Notes under the pieces: model-generated | What the model was told of the DNA's origin: nothing | Databases searched by the model: none | What the model saw: only the letters and a program-made list of their open reading frames with translations | Source of the DNA: an uncultured Gilliamella sp. | GTDB taxonomy: Bacteria > Pseudomonadota > Gammaproteobacteria > Enterobacterales > Orbaceae | Reading direction: 5' to 3' | DNA: 64,000 nucleotides | NCBI GenBank assembly: GCA_945276085.1 | Contig: CALYPO010000002.1 | Location: forward strand, 1 to 64,000 | Shown here: positions 30,177 through 41,131 of the stretch, one piece after another | Layout of the letters: each line of letters starts with the position of its first letter | Position numbering within the stretch: position 1 is the stretch's first letter | Position numbers and translations under genes: made by a program

Positions 30177-31010
30177 TTACTGCGCTATTTTTTCTCTTTG
30201 TACTGAAATACCATTTTCATAACGTAAATCAGCGACCGTTATTCTTTCATTTGTTGGTATTCTTGATTGTATTTCAGGAAATAATTTCATAAATAGTTGA
30301 TAACGCTCTTCGATGTTTTCACTTCCTAACACCAATTTTATTTCCTGATCTTCAACACATATACCAGCAATACATTGTTTTACCATCAGTTGCCAAGCAT
30401 TTCGCTCATCGGATATTGCCGCGTCAATCTTTAATGCCAACTGATTATTAGCCAGTTTTTTAGATAAATTATCTAATTTATAATATGTTTCGAGTACTGA
30501 TTTTGCTTTACCTTCAGGTCCATATAGCCTTGGTAATTTTAAATCGTTAATACGATCCAAAGGTACACTAAATACAACGCCATTTTCATCAAGTAAAAAT
30601 AAATCATTCCAATAAAATGCCGGTTTATACTCTTCGACATGAACAATCAATCGATCCGGCCACTGTTTTCGTACACTGGCATGCTTAACCCATGGAAAGC
30701 GCATGACTTCTTGCTGAATATCATCAACATCTTGTCCAATATAAGTATTTGGTAAACCTAAACCTAAAATCGCTTCCCGAAGGTCATTTTCCGTTGTATA
30801 AGTATGTTCTCCGCTCAATGTTAACTGAGACAATACCATTTGTTCTGGATCATCCATCCACTCTTTAATACTTTGCACAATCCAAGTGCTAATTAAAATA
30901 ATCATAATAAAGAACAAAAATCCCATGAATTGTTCTGTATTACGAAAAATAAGCAGGCGCCTTTTTTTTCTTTCTTCTCGTCGATGTGCTGCTTGCCTAA
31001 CTTGTTTCAT
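30177..31010 (-). CDS. ftsQ: Cell division protein FtsQ
   Basis: Bitopic inner-membrane divisome protein that recruits FtsB/FtsL. 277 residues. A short basic cytoplasmic tail (REERKKRRLL) is followed by one TM near residues 30-47. The POTRA domain comes next (SLSGEHTYTTENDLREAI and MRFPWVKHASVRKQWPDRLIVHVEE), then the FtsQ-type beta domain. It lies between ddlB and ftsA as in enterics. Confidence 0.97.
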   Translation of the reverse strand: MKQVRQAAHRREERKKRRLLIFRNTEQFMGFLFFIMIILISTWIVQSIKEWMDDPEQMVLSQLTLSGEHTYTTENDLREAILGLGLPNTYIGQDVDDIQQEVMRFPWVKHASVRKQWPDRLIVHVEEYKPAFYWNDLFLLDENGVVFSVPLDRINDLKLPRLYGPEGKAKSVLETYYKLDNLSKKLANNQLALKIDAAISDERNAWQLMVKQCIAGICVEDQEIKLVLGSENIEERYQLFMKLFPEIQSRIPTNERITVADLRYENGISVQREKIAQ

Positions 31011-31023
31011 AAAAATAGGGCCA

Positions 31024-31932
31024 TTATATAGTTGCCAGTTTTAAAATTCGTGTAACTAGTTCACTAAATGACCAACCGTATTGCTTGGCTGCCATTGGCA
31101 CTAAACTATGATCTGTCATACCTGGAGCGGTATTGACTTCAAGTAAATAAGGATTTTGATTATCGTCAAACATAATATCTACCCTTCCCCACCCTCGACA
31201 TCCTACTGCTTTATAAGCATCAAGGGCCAATTTACGAATTTCCTGTTCTTTATTTTCGGGTAAACCGCTTGGGCAAAAGTATTGTGTTGAGTCAGATAGA
31301 TACTTTGCATCATAATCATAAAATTTGGTAGCGGGTTTAATGTAAATTGCGGGTAAAACTTCTTCACCAACAATTGCTACTGTAAATTCCGGTCCAGATA
31401 AAAATGACTCAACCATCACCGCATCATCATATTGAAAAGCAACATCTATAGCATCTTTCAATTCAGAGATTTCATTAACTCTTGCCATCCCAACGCTTGA
31501 TCCTTCATGAATTGGCTTTACAAATAGCGGTAAACCAAGTTGTTTAACAATAGACTCAACATCAACAGGTTGGGTTTTATTAACCATAACATAATTGGCA
31601 ACCGGCAAATCCATTGCTTTCCAAATTAATTTGGTTTTTAATTTATCCATTGTCAGTGCAGATGACAACACATCACTGCCTGTATAAGGAATATTTTGAT
31701 AAGTTAAAATGGCCTGAACAATACCATCTTCACCTCCACGTCCATGCAGTATGATGAAAGCTTTATTAAAACCTTGTTGCTTTAGATCCGTAATAGCATG
31801 GTCTTTAGTATCAATAAGATGGGCATCAATCCCACTGGCCAATAATCCGGCTAGCACTGCACGACCAGATTTAATCGACACTTCACGTTCCGCAGAGGTA
31901 CCACCATATAATACAGCTACTTTATCGTTCAT
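31024..31932 (-). CDS. ddlB: D-alanine--D-alanine ligase B
   Basis: ATP-grasp ligase that makes the D-Ala-D-Ala dipeptide for MurF. 302 residues. It shows the N-terminal VLYGGTSAEREVSIKSG, the phosphate-loop segment KPIHEGSSVGMARV, and Mg-binding LLEVNTAPGMTDHSLVP. It starts 5 bases after the murC stop and ends 13 bases before ftsQ. Confidence 0.98.
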   Translation of the reverse strand: MNDKVAVLYGGTSAEREVSIKSGRAVLAGLLASGIDAHLIDTKDHAITDLKQQGFNKAFIILHGRGGEDGIVQAILTYQNIPYTGSDVLSSALTMDKLKTKLIWKAMDLPVANYVMVNKTQPVDVESIVKQLGLPLFVKPIHEGSSVGMARVNEISELKDAIDVAFQYDDAVMVESFLSGPEFTVAIVGEEVLPAIYIKPATKFYDYDAKYLSDSTQYFCPSGLPENKEQEIRKLALDAYKAVGCRGWGRVDIMFDDNQNPYLLEVNTAPGMTDHSLVPMAAKQYGWSFSELVTRILKLATI

Positions 31933-31937
31933 GATTA

Positions 31938-33383
31938 TTATACCTCTTTTGAATATAATTGAGCACTGGCTAATTGTCGAGCAATACGACCTACACTACC
32001 AGCACCTTGTGTTAATAATAAATCCCCACCTTGCAATAATTCCTGCATAATCTCAGGTAGAAGATCTAAATCGGAAACATAAATCGGATCAACTTTACCG
32101 CGATTACGAATCGAACGACATAAAGATCGACTATCCGCTCCCGCAATGGGTTGCTCACCGGCGGAATAAACATCCAACATAACCAGCGCATCGACTTGAG
32201 AAAGAACTTGCGCAAAATCATCAAATAAATCCCGAGTTCGAGTATATCGATGGGGTTGAAACAACATGACTAATCGACGATCGGGCCAACCATTTCTTGC
32301 TGCCTGTATTGTTGCATTAACTTCACTTGGATGATGACCATAATCATCCACCATCATAATATCGCTGCCATTGACATGCGGGAAGACCCCCAATAAATCA
32401 AACCGTCTACTGGTGCCCGCAAATTTAGCTAAGGCATGAATAATTGACTCATCGTCAATACCATCTTCAGTGGCAGCAATAATTGCAGCAGCTGAATTTA
32501 ACGCATTGTGTTTTCCTGGTGCATTTAATTCTATCTGTAAATCTTCATGATTTGGTCGGCACACCGTGTAATAGCTGATACCTTGTTCCTGACGATAATT
32601 TTTAATGACCACATCCGCTTCTTCACTAAATCCATAAGTGATAATTTTACGCCCGACAATAGGTAATAAATCACGATTAAATGGATCGTCATAACACATT
32701 ATTGCTAAACCATAAAAAGGAAGATTACGTAAAAACGAGATAAATGTCTGTTTAAGATTTTCGACATTACCTTGATAAGTATCCATGTGATCAGGTTCAA
32801 TATTGGTGACAATCGATACCATTGGTTGCAAATGAAGAAATGAAGCATCACTTTCATCTGCTTCGGCAATAAAATAACGGCTGCTACCTAATTGCGCATG
32901 TGTGCCAGCTGCTTTAACCAATCCCCCATTAACAAAAGTCGGGTCAAGTTTTGCTTCAGCATAGATAGCTGTAACCATGGCTGTTGTTGTGGTTTTACCG
33001 TGTGTACCGGCAATGGCAATACCATAGCGAAAACGCATTAGTTCGGCTAACATTTCTGCCCGTTGAATAACTGGAATACGCGCTTCACGTGCCGCAACAA
33101 CTTCTATGTTATCTTGCGAAATAGCTGAAGATATCACAACAACACTTGAACCGAGTATATTTTCGGCCGCATGCCCAATAACAATTTTTGCACCTAATGT
33201 CTCTAAATGTTGTGTTACCGCGTTTTCAGCAATGTCCGAGCCACTAATTTGATAACCTTCATTAGCCAAAACTTCGGCAATTCCTCCCATGCCAGCGCCA
33301 CCTATCCCAACAAAATGGATATGTTTGACACGTTTCATTTCGGGAATAATTGCTCTTAATTCAGCTAATTCCTTCGTATTCAC
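31938..33383 (-). CDS. murC: UDP-N-acetylmuramate--L-alanine ligase
   Basis: Adds L-Ala to UDP-MurNAc, the first amino-acid ligation of peptidoglycan synthesis. 481 residues. The Rossmann-like start is [18 protein letters not shown] and the Mur-ligase P-loop GTHGKTTT near residue 120; [10 protein letters not shown] and [10 protein letters not shown] follow. Start codon GTG at 33383 is supported by AGGAG 7-8 bases upstream. It is separated from murG by a longer gap (168 bases) than most genes of the cluster. Confidence 0.98.
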   Translation of the reverse strand: MNTKELAELRAIIPEMKRVKHIHFVGIGGAGMGGIAEVLANEGYQISGSDIAENAVTQHLETLGAKIVIGHAAENILGSSVVVISSAISQDNIEVVAAREARIPVIQRAEMLAELMRFRYGIAIAGTHGKTTTTAMVTAIYAEAKLDPTFVNGGLVKAAGTHAQLGSSRYFIAEADESDASFLHLQPMVSIVTNIEPDHMDTYQGNVENLKQTFISFLRNLPFYGLAIMCYDDPFNRDLLPIVGRKIITYGFSEEADVVIKNYRQEQGISYYTVCRPNHEDLQIELNAPGKHNALNSAAAIIAATEDGIDDESIIHALAKFAGTSRRFDLLGVFPHVNGSDIMMVDDYGHHPSEVNATIQAARNGWPDRRLVMLFQPHRYTRTRDLFDDFAQVLSQVDALVMLDVYSAGEQPIAGADSRSLCRSIRNRGKVDPIYVSDLDLLPEIMQELLQGGDLLLTQGAGSVGRIARQLASAQLYSKEV

Positions 33384-33551
33384 AATCGAACTCCTAATTA
33401 TACTGTTTTTATTTACGTGTTATGCCTTAACTTTATTGAGTATTCTATTATGCTTATTATTAATGAACTCAATAATTGATATGTCATAACGATATTATTA
33501 ATCTTAAACATCTTAAGTAAGATGATTACATCACATTATATAAAAAATTAA

Positions 33552-34604
33552 TCATTTTACTACTGAACACAAGGTTTGAGCCACTCTTTCTGTCGAATTC
33601 ACAATGGCTAAACTTTTAGCCTTAACGGCCATATCTATTAACTCCGATCGATTTAAATTTTCAAGTAAATGAGAAAGCGATGCAACATTAAAATCGGGTT
33701 GCTCAATAATAGTTGCAGCACCAATATCGGCTAAAGATTTTGCATTCCAATATTGCTGGCGATCTTTATGCATAAATGGCACGAAAATCGCCCCTATACC
33801 GACCACTTCAATTTCACTTACTGTTAGTGCTCCACTTCGGCAAATGACAATATCCGCCCAATTATAAGCCTCGGCAACATCAGAAATAAATTCAGTAATT
33901 TTATTGTTTGTCATATCACAATCTTGATAAGACTGAGAGACTGATTCTAGCATTCCTTTTCCTGTTTGATGCCAAACTACATATTTATCGGACAATTTGG
34001 TTATCACTTTAGGCACAATATCATTAATCACTTTAGCACCTTGACTACCGCCCATTACTAATACTCGAATTGGACCTTGTCTATCTTTCAATCTTTCACT
34101 AGGATCAGCTAGTTGCAATAAATCATTGCGAACCGGATTACCCACTACCTCAGCATGGGGGAAAGCAGTAGGAAAAGCTTGAAGCACTTTAGTTGCAATT
34201 TTCGCTAACCATTTGTTAGTTAAACCAGCAATACCATTTTGTTCATGTAATACAATAGGTATACCTAAAGTTTTAGCTGCAATTCCACCTGGACCTGATA
34301 CATATCCCCCCATACCAAGCACTACATCAGGACGATAAGCTTTCAAAATTTTTCTTGCTTGCAAAACCGCTTTAACAATTTTATAAGGTGCTTTTAATAA
34401 AGCGCTTATTCCTTTTCCGCGTAAACCTGATATTTGGATAAAATCAATATCAATTCCATTTTCAGGAACTAAATGCGCTTCCATTCTATCTGCTGTACCA
34501 AGCCACCTAACTTGCCACCCTTGTTTCATCAAATAATGCGCAACGGCAATACCTGGAAATACATGACCGCCTGTGCCACCAGCCATCACTAATAATTTTT
34601 TCAT
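33552..34604 (-). CDS. murG: UDP-GlcNAc:undecaprenyl-PP-MurNAc-pentapeptide GlcNAc transferase
   Basis: Peripheral inner-membrane glycosyltransferase that converts lipid I to lipid II. 350 residues, GT-B fold. The N-terminal glycine-rich loop is [12 protein letters not shown], the second such loop [13 protein letters not shown], and the donor-site region [15 protein letters not shown]. Its start overlaps the ftsW stop by one base, so translation is coupled. Confidence 0.98.
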   Translation of the reverse strand: MKKLLVMAGGTGGHVFPGIAVAHYLMKQGWQVRWLGTADRMEAHLVPENGIDIDFIQISGLRGKGISALLKAPYKIVKAVLQARKILKAYRPDVVLGMGGYVSGPGGIAAKTLGIPIVLHEQNGIAGLTNKWLAKIATKVLQAFPTAFPHAEVVGNPVRNDLLQLADPSERLKDRQGPIRVLVMGGSQGAKVINDIVPKVITKLSDKYVVWHQTGKGMLESVSQSYQDCDMTNNKITEFISDVAEAYNWADIVICRSGALTVSEIEVVGIGAIFVPFMHKDRQQYWNAKSLADIGAATIIEQPDFNVASLSHLLENLNRSELIDMAVKAKSLAIVNSTERVAQTLCSVVK

Positions 34605-35755
34605 TATTTTATTGACCTTATTCTTGCTTGTGCTTGTTTTTGTCTAAACTCATAGTCTATTCGCAGTAATATAGCAACAGCAATGCTCATTACAATAAGA
34701 CTTGAACCACCGTAGCTAATAAATGGTAATGTTAACCCTTTAGTTGGTAACATGCCTGATGTTACGCCTATGTTAACGAAAGTTTGAAAACCAAACCAAA
34801 TACCAATTTCACAAGCTAAATAACCTGAAAACTGCGAACCATCATTAAGTGCTCTATATCCAATAGCTAATGCTTTAAATGTTAGAAAAAATAACAACAT
34901 CAATAAAGCAACAACCCCAAGATAACCATACTCCTCAGAAATAATAGAAAAAATAAAATCTGTATGACATTCGGGTAAATAGCCCAATTTAAGAATTGAA
35001 TTGCCCATTCCTTGACCAGTAATACCACCACTACCAATGGCCATCAATGAAGCAACTAACTGATAGCCCGATCCTGTTGCGTCTTGCCAAGGATCGAGAA
35101 AGGTTAATAAACGGGTTAAACGATAAGCTTCATATAAAATCAAACATATCACAGCACCAACACCCGTCAACAAAATAGCAATAAATTGCCACAACTGAGC
35201 ACCGGCAATAAATAAAATACCAATGGTTACCATAAACAGCACAATAACGGTACCTAAATCGGGTTGTTTTAAGAGTAGAATTGATAAAACAGCCATCACC
35301 ACCATAGGTTTAAAAAATCCCCAAAAACGATTTTGCACTTCATCCGATTTGCGTGATAGATAGGCTGCTAGAAAAATAAATAAAGATAATTTGGCTAACT
35401 CAGCCGGTTGGAAGTTAAAAACACCTAATGGGATCCAACGTGATGCACCATTGATTGAAGAGCCTATGCCTAATACAATCACTAACATAATAATGGCAAC
35501 AATTAAAAGAGCGGTACTAAATTGTTGCCAGCGCTGCATAGGAATATACAATGTTACAAACATTAAAAACAGGGACATAGCCAACTGAATTAATTCGCGC
35601 TGGGTATAGAAAAAAGGATTAGTTTCACTAAATGACATCGATGCCGATGTCACCATGATTAAACCAAAAATCATTAAACCAAACACTGTCCAGAGTAATG
35701 AATTATCAAACGGTATATTTGGATTTACCTGTTTTTTTATCCAAAAAAACGTCAT
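34604..35755 (-). CDS. ftsW: Lipid II polymerase FtsW (SEDS family)
   Basis: Septal peptidoglycan glycosyltransferase that works with FtsI. 383 residues with about ten membrane segments. SEDS marks are the large periplasmic-loop sequences [21 protein letters not shown] and [17 protein letters not shown], and the C-terminal [14 protein letters not shown]. It overlaps murD by four bases and murG by one. Confidence 0.98.
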   Translation of the reverse strand: MTFFWIKKQVNPNIPFDNSLLWTVFGLMIFGLIMVTSASMSFSETNPFFYTQRELIQLAMSLFLMFVTLYIPMQRWQQFSTALLIVAIIMLVIVLGIGSSINGASRWIPLGVFNFQPAELAKLSLFIFLAAYLSRKSDEVQNRFWGFFKPMVVMAVLSILLLKQPDLGTVIVLFMVTIGILFIAGAQLWQFIAILLTGVGAVICLILYEAYRLTRLLTFLDPWQDATGSGYQLVASLMAIGSGGITGQGMGNSILKLGYLPECHTDFIFSIISEEYGYLGVVALLMLLFFLTFKALAIGYRALNDGSQFSGYLACEIGIWFGFQTFVNIGVTSGMLPTKGLTLPFISYGGSSLIVMSIAVAILLRIDYEFRQKQAQARIRSIK

Positions 35756-37086
35756 TTTTCACTCCTTTGAGCATATTGCTTTGCCAGTTGAGCAAATTGA
35801 TTACCTCGCTCAATATAATTTTTAAATTGATCTAAACTGGCGCACGCAGGGGAAAGCAATACCACATCATCCACCTTAACTTTATTCGCGATTAGTTGCA
35901 TTGCATCTGCCATGGTTTCAGTCACAGTAGTTTTACTCGGTGCTAATTTTGCAAGTAATTGACGGTCTCGCCCAAAACAAAAAACCTCAATCTGGTTATT
36001 TTGTAAGTAAGGAATCAGAGGGGTAAAATCGGCAGATTTTCCATCACCACCTAATAGTAAATATAACTTACCTTGGCACACTACACTATTTAACGCTGCC
36101 TCGGTGCTTCCAACATTGGTCGCTTTTGAATCATTAATCCATTTCACACCATTTTGTTGATATACCAATTCAAATCGGTGAGCTAAACCTTGAAAGGTAG
36201 CTATGGTTGCTAAACTTGACGTTCTGGAAATACCTAATCGATCACTAATAGCCAGCGCAGCCAACGCATTTAAATAATTATGACGCCCAATTAGTTTCAT
36301 CTCTTTAGTCGATAAAACCACTTCATTTTGTGCAATTAAATATTCACACTTATCATCTAAATGGTAATCGCCTTTATTTACCCCAAATGAGACACAATTT
36401 TGCTCATTAGACGCAGGTATTGTTAATTTATCATCGTGATTAAATACGCAATACTTTGCATTATGATAGATGCGTTGTTTAGCTTGAGCATATTGCATTA
36501 AACCTAGCGGATAGCGATCCATGTGATCTTCGGATATATTTAAAATCGTCGCTACGGTTGCTTGTAAACTAAAAGTTGTTTCTAATTGGAAGCTTGAAAG
36601 TTCAAGCACATACACATCAACATTTTGTTTTAAAAGTGATAATGCCGGCTCACCGATATTACCACCAACACCAACCTTAATACCTGATGATTTAACAATA
36701 TCACCAACCAATGTTGTGACGGTTGTTTTACCATTGGCGCCGGTAATGGCAACTACTTGCTTATTGGCTTGCTTGTTAACCTCGCGGCAGAAAAGTTCTA
36801 TATCGCCTATAATTTCAATACCTTGGTTTGCCGCTTGTTGTAATTGTGGCGTAGATAAAGCTATACCGGGACTTGCGATAATTAAATCAGCATCTAACAA
36901 CCAATCAAGCTTTAGATCACCTAAATGGTATTCAATACGGCTGTCTAATAGTTCTAATCCTTGTGGCTTTAAACGTGTATCAATCACTTTTGGAATCACA
37001 TTTTGAGCAAGAAAATAGTCCACACAAGAAAGCCCTGTGATGCCTAAGCCAATAATAACAACGTTTTTGCCCTGATAGCTAATCAT
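35752..37086 (-). CDS. murD: UDP-N-acetylmuramoylalanine--D-glutamate ligase
   Basis: Adds D-Glu to UDP-MurNAc-L-Ala. 444 residues. N-terminal nucleotide fold [19 protein letters not shown]-loop [10 protein letters not shown] near residue 113, then [10 protein letters not shown] and the C-domain [13 protein letters not shown] and [11 protein letters not shown]. It lies between mraY (22-base gap) and ftsW (4-base overlap). Confidence 0.98.
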   Translation of the reverse strand: MISYQGKNVVIIGLGITGLSCVDYFLAQNVIPKVIDTRLKPQGLELLDSRIEYHLGDLKLDWLLDADLIIASPGIALSTPQLQQAANQGIEIIGDIELFCREVNKQANKQVVAITGANGKTTVTTLVGDIVKSSGIKVGVGGNIGEPALSLLKQNVDVYVLELSSFQLETTFSLQATVATILNISEDHMDRYPLGLMQYAQAKQRIYHNAKYCVFNHDDKLTIPASNEQNCVSFGVNKGDYHLDDKCEYLIAQNEVVLSTKEMKLIGRHNYLNALAALAISDRLGISRTSSLATIATFQGLAHRFELVYQQNGVKWINDSKATNVGSTEAALNSVVCQGKLYLLLGGDGKSADFTPLIPYLQNNQIEVFCFGRDRQLLAKLAPSKTTVTETMADAMQLIANKVKVDDVVLLSPACASLDQFKNYIERGNQFAQLAKQYAQRSEK

Positions 37087-37108
37087 GATTTAATCCTGAT
37101 CTTATTAA

Positions 37109-38191
37109 TTAACGTAATTTCAACGTTAATAACCCAATTAATACTAACATTAATGAAATAATCCAAAAACGAACAATCACCCGAGGTTCCGGCCAACCTT
37201 TAAGTTCATAATGATGATGTATTGGCGCCATTCTGAAAATTCTTTTACCTCGTAATTTATAAGAACCAACCTGTAAAATTACCGATAACGTTTCAATAAC
37301 AAATATACCGCCCATTATCAGTAATAAAAATTCTTGGCGTAATAATACTGAAATGATGCCAAACACACCACCTAACGCTAAAGACCCTACATCGCCCATA
37401 AATACCATAGCCGGATACGTGTTGAACCATAAAAAGCCAAGTCCAGCACCGACGATTGCAGTGCAAACAATCATGAGTTCTCCACTGAATTTAATATAGG
37501 GAATATGTAAATAAGCAGCAAAATTAACATTACCGGTAGCCCAAGATACTAAAGCAAAACCTGCTGCAACAAATACTGTTGGCATGATGGCAAGTCCATC
37601 AAGTCCATCCGTCAAATTAACCGCATTACCGGCACCAACGATGACCACATAGGTTAGCAAAATAAAGAATAATCCTAATTGTGGCATCACATCTTTGAAA
37701 AAAGGAACAACTAATACGGTTACCGCCGTATCTTTACCATAAGCATAAAGGCCGAACGCAACAATTAAGGCAATAACTGATTGCCAAAAGTATTTCCATC
37801 TAGCAATAAGGCCCGCTGTATTTTTACGAATAACTTTTAAATAATCGTCTGCAAAACCAACAATACCGTAACCAATTAAAACAAATAAGGTTACCCAGAC
37901 ATAAGGATTACGCAGATCTGCCCATAAAAAAACTGAAATCGAGATTGATGCCAAAATGAGGGTTCCTCCCATTGTTGGCGTCCCTTTTTTGCTTAAATGC
38001 GATTCGGGCCCATCATTACGAATGACTTGACCAATCTGCAATTTTTGAAGCCAATCAATGACCTTTTGCCCCATAATTAATGAAATAGCTAATGAAGTTA
38101 ACAGCGCTAAGATGGCCCTGACCGTTAAATAAGAGATAACATTAAAAAAAGTAAAATATTTAACTAAATGTTCTGATATTAAAAACAACAT
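37109..38191 (-). CDS. mraY: Phospho-N-acetylmuramoyl-pentapeptide-transferase
   Basis: Inner-membrane enzyme that joins the UDP-MurNAc-pentapeptide to undecaprenyl phosphate, giving lipid I. 360 residues, ten membrane segments. Conserved cytoplasmic-loop motifs include [16 protein letters not shown] (Asp pair), [12 protein letters not shown] (Mg-binding Asp) and the [11 protein letters not shown] motif near the C-terminus. 15 bases after murF. Confidence 0.98.
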   Translation of the reverse strand: MLFLISEHLVKYFTFFNVISYLTVRAILALLTSLAISLIMGQKVIDWLQKLQIGQVIRNDGPESHLSKKGTPTMGGTLILASISISVFLWADLRNPYVWVTLFVLIGYGIVGFADDYLKVIRKNTAGLIARWKYFWQSVIALIVAFGLYAYGKDTAVTVLVVPFFKDVMPQLGLFFILLTYVVIVGAGNAVNLTDGLDGLAIMPTVFVAAGFALVSWATGNVNFAAYLHIPYIKFSGELMIVCTAIVGAGLGFLWFNTYPAMVFMGDVGSLALGGVFGIISVLLRQEFLLLIMGGIFVIETLSVILQVGSYKLRGKRIFRMAPIHHHYELKGWPEPRVIVRFWIISLMLVLIGLLTLKLR

Positions 38192-38206
38192 AATTTTAAT
38201 CCTGAA

Positions 38207-39568
38207 TCAACATTGTTCGATTTGAATTTTTTCGATGAGCTCTTCCATTTTAGCGCTACGTGATCCTTTAACTAGTATGGTTAAAATTGGATGCTGCCGT
38301 AGTAACATTAACAGATAATTCACTGCATCTTGTTTATGATTAAAATGGTGGCCGACACCACTATACTGGCTAATAAATTGACTTAAATTACCGACACTAA
38401 TGACACAATCAAGTTTTTCGTGATGAGCAAGTTCACCAATTTGTTGATGATATTTTTCGGCATCTTCGCCTAATTCAGCCATATCACCAACAACTAAAAT
38501 TCGATAACCAGGTTGCTTTGCTAAAACCTTAATAGCTGCCGACATTGAACCAACATTAGCATTATAAGCATCATCCAAAATTAACTGGGTTTGATTTAAT
38601 TGTATTGGAAACAATCGACCTTTTACCGGTTTTAAGGTAGCTAAACCTTGCTTTATTTGATTAAACGTTGCGCCTACAGAAATCGCTAAAGCTGACGCCG
38701 CAACCGCATTAGAAACATTATGTTCACCAATCAAGGGAAGTTCTAGTGCACATTGACCATTAGGTGTATGTAAGATAAATGAAGTGGTCTGAGCGATTTG
38801 AATATTACTGGCATAAAAATTAGCCGATGGATTAGATAATGAAAAAGTCCATACCGTTTTATTACCTAACGAATTAAACCACTTATCACTACAGCTATCT
38901 AAATTGATGATAGCAATACCATGATTCGCTAATCCTGCAAAAATTTCACCTTTGGCGGTTGCCACTCCATCAAGCGAACCAAAGCCTTCAAGGTGCGCCT
39001 GCGCAATATTATTAATTAAAGCACTTTGGGGTTTAACAATATTAGTTGTATACGCAATTTCACCAATGTGATTCGCGCCTAATTCTATTACTGCATATTG
39101 ATCTTGCTCAGTTAGACGGAATAACGTTAATGGTACACCAATATCATTATTAAAATTGCCCTGAGTATAAAGTGTCTGACCACAATGTTGTAAAATTGCG
39201 GCAGTCATTTCTTTAACCGAGGTTTTACCCGAAGAACCAGTGAGCGCAACAATTTTAGCATGACTTAACTGACGAACCGCCGCCGCAATAAGCCCAAGTG
39301 CAATTTTTGTATCCTTAACGACAATTTGAGCAATAGCATTATTGTCAATTTTATGATCAACAATAACCACACTAGCGCCTTGTTCTATTGCTTGTTCAAC
39401 AAAAACATGCCCATCAAAATGATCACCCACTAAGGCAATAAATACTGCATTTTTGATAATGTTTCTGGAGTCTGTACAAATAGCATCAATCATCATATCT
39501 TCGTTTAAGATATGATAAGATTGACCATTTATGACTTTTTTGATTTGTTTAATTTGTAATGGAATCAT
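38207..39568 (-). CDS. murF: UDP-MurNAc-tripeptide--D-alanyl-D-alanine ligase
   Basis: Adds the D-Ala-D-Ala dipeptide to complete the cytosolic pentapeptide precursor. 453 residues. The N-terminal MurE/MurF-type domain has TDSRNIIKNAVFIAL, the P-loop is ALTGSSGKTSVKEM near residue 108, and ELGANHIGEI and ILDDAYNANVGSM are characteristic. It overlaps the murE stop by four bases (ATGA). Confidence 0.98.
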   Translation of the reverse strand: MIPLQIKQIKKVINGQSYHILNEDMMIDAICTDSRNIIKNAVFIALVGDHFDGHVFVEQAIEQGASVVIVDHKIDNNAIAQIVVKDTKIALGLIAAAVRQLSHAKIVALTGSSGKTSVKEMTAAILQHCGQTLYTQGNFNNDIGVPLTLFRLTEQDQYAVIELGANHIGEIAYTTNIVKPQSALINNIAQAHLEGFGSLDGVATAKGEIFAGLANHGIAIINLDSCSDKWFNSLGNKTVWTFSLSNPSANFYASNIQIAQTTSFILHTPNGQCALELPLIGEHNVSNAVAASALAISVGATFNQIKQGLATLKPVKGRLFPIQLNQTQLILDDAYNANVGSMSAAIKVLAKQPGYRILVVGDMAELGEDAEKYHQQIGELAHHEKLDCVISVGNLSQFISQYSGVGHHFNHKQDAVNYLLMLLRQHPILTILVKGSRSAKMEELIEKIQIEQC

Positions 39569-41121
39569 GATTGATTCGCTACTCCTAAAAGCTGTTTCAC
39601 TGTTTCTTGATCGGAATAGTGATATTTGGTTTTACCTACAATCTGGTAATCCTCGTGCCCTTTGCCTGCAATTAATATTACATCATTAGATTTAGCTTGT
39701 TTTAGTGTATAAGTAATCGCTTGTTTTCTATCAGGGATGACTTTTACATGGGTACCATCATGTAACCCTTGTTGAATATCATGAATAATGTTCATTTCAT
39801 CTTCAGTGCGTGGATTATCATTAGTTAGTACAATTTGATCAGCAAATTGTTCAGCCACTTCAGCCATTAATGGGCGCTTTCCACTATCTCTATCACCACC
39901 ACAACCAAAAATCACCCATAACGTTCCTTTGCAGTGAATTCGGCTAGCTTGTAACGCTTTTTGTAATGCATCTGGCGTATGCGCATAATCGACAATAACT
40001 GTAGGACTATTTTTTTCGTGTAGAACTTCCATTCGTCCACAAATTGGTTTAAGAAAAGAGGCCATATTCACAACAGCAAAAAATGGGTAATCTAGTGTTA
40101 ATAAAGTTGCAATAGACAAAAGTAGGTTAGAAACATTGAATTCACCTAATAATCGGCTATTGATAATGGCATTTCCCCAACTTGATTCCATATGAATTTT
40201 GGCACCTTTATCGTGGTATTCAATCATCGATACGCCAACATAAGGTATATTTAATGCTTTTAAACGACGTAACGATTTAGGCTGGCAAGATACCGCTGTC
40301 ACCTGTGTCAGTTTTTCAATCCATCGCTTGCCATATTTATCATCATAATTAACAATTGACTTGCCCGAATTTAGTACTTGCTTTTGCTTTTCTTCTGGAG
40401 TGAATAATGACCATTTTGCTTTCGCGTATTTACTCATAGTTTTATGATAATCAAGATGATCTCGACTGAGATTGGTAAATACGGTTGCGGCACAATTTAA
40501 ACTTTTAACGCGGTCCATGGCTAAACCATGTGAAGAAATTTCCATTGCTACAACTTTGACATGCTTTTTCACAAAATCGGCTAATAAAGTTTGTACATCG
40601 ATAGCTGATGCAGTGGTATTGGTTGATGGCTCGAGCTGATGATTATAAATGCCATTACCAATAGTACCTAAAATAGCGGTTTTTTCATTTAATAACGTAG
40701 TACATTGAGCAATAAGTTGTGTCACTGTGGTTTTACCATTAGTGCCTGTTACTCCAATCACTGACAATTTTTTGGAAGGTGAATGATAAAAATCATTAGC
40801 AATCATCGACAAACGATGTGACAATTGAAAAATACTGATTTGTGGTATTACAGACTTATCATCTTGCTTAAGATAATCAATTTTTAAATTATTCGATTTT
40901 CGATTAGTTTCAATAAGTATCGCAACGGCACCTGCCAAAATGGCTTGTTCAATAAAATTACGACCATCTACGGCATGCCCTTTGATCGCAACAAACACAT
41001 CGTTTTTTTCCACTTGACGACTATCGATACGTAAATGATTAAGCGGAAAATCGGCTAATTCTAATTTGCCAGTTCCACCTAATAATTCAAATAATGTTTT
41101 AAATGTGCTTGTAGACATCAT
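39565..41121 (-). CDS. murE: UDP-MurNAc-L-Ala-D-Glu--meso-diaminopimelate ligase
   Basis: Adds the third residue of the stem peptide. 518 residues. P-loop VIGVTGTNGKTTV near residue 118. The specificity motif LTNDNPRTE identifies the meso-DAP enzyme of Gram-negative bacteria. Two ATGs in tandem; the first (41121) has AGGTGGTAA directly before it. The ribosome start lies 10 bases after ftsI. Confidence 0.98.
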   Translation of the reverse strand: MMSTSTFKTLFELLGGTGKLELADFPLNHLRIDSRQVEKNDVFVAIKGHAVDGRNFIEQAILAGAVAILIETNRKSNNLKIDYLKQDDKSVIPQISIFQLSHRLSMIANDFYHSPSKKLSVIGVTGTNGKTTVTQLIAQCTTLLNEKTAILGTIGNGIYNHQLEPSTNTTASAIDVQTLLADFVKKHVKVVAMEISSHGLAMDRVKSLNCAATVFTNLSRDHLDYHKTMSKYAKAKWSLFTPEEKQKQVLNSGKSIVNYDDKYGKRWIEKLTQVTAVSCQPKSLRRLKALNIPYVGVSMIEYHDKGAKIHMESSWGNAIINSRLLGEFNVSNLLLSIATLLTLDYPFFAVVNMASFLKPICGRMEVLHEKNSPTVIVDYAHTPDALQKALQASRIHCKGTLWVIFGCGGDRDSGKRPLMAEVAEQFADQIVLTNDNPRTEDEMNIIHDIQQGLHDGTHVKVIPDRKQAITYTLKQAKSNDVILIAGKGHEDYQIVGKTKYHYSDQETVKQLLGVANQS

Positions 41122-41131
41122 TTACCACCTG

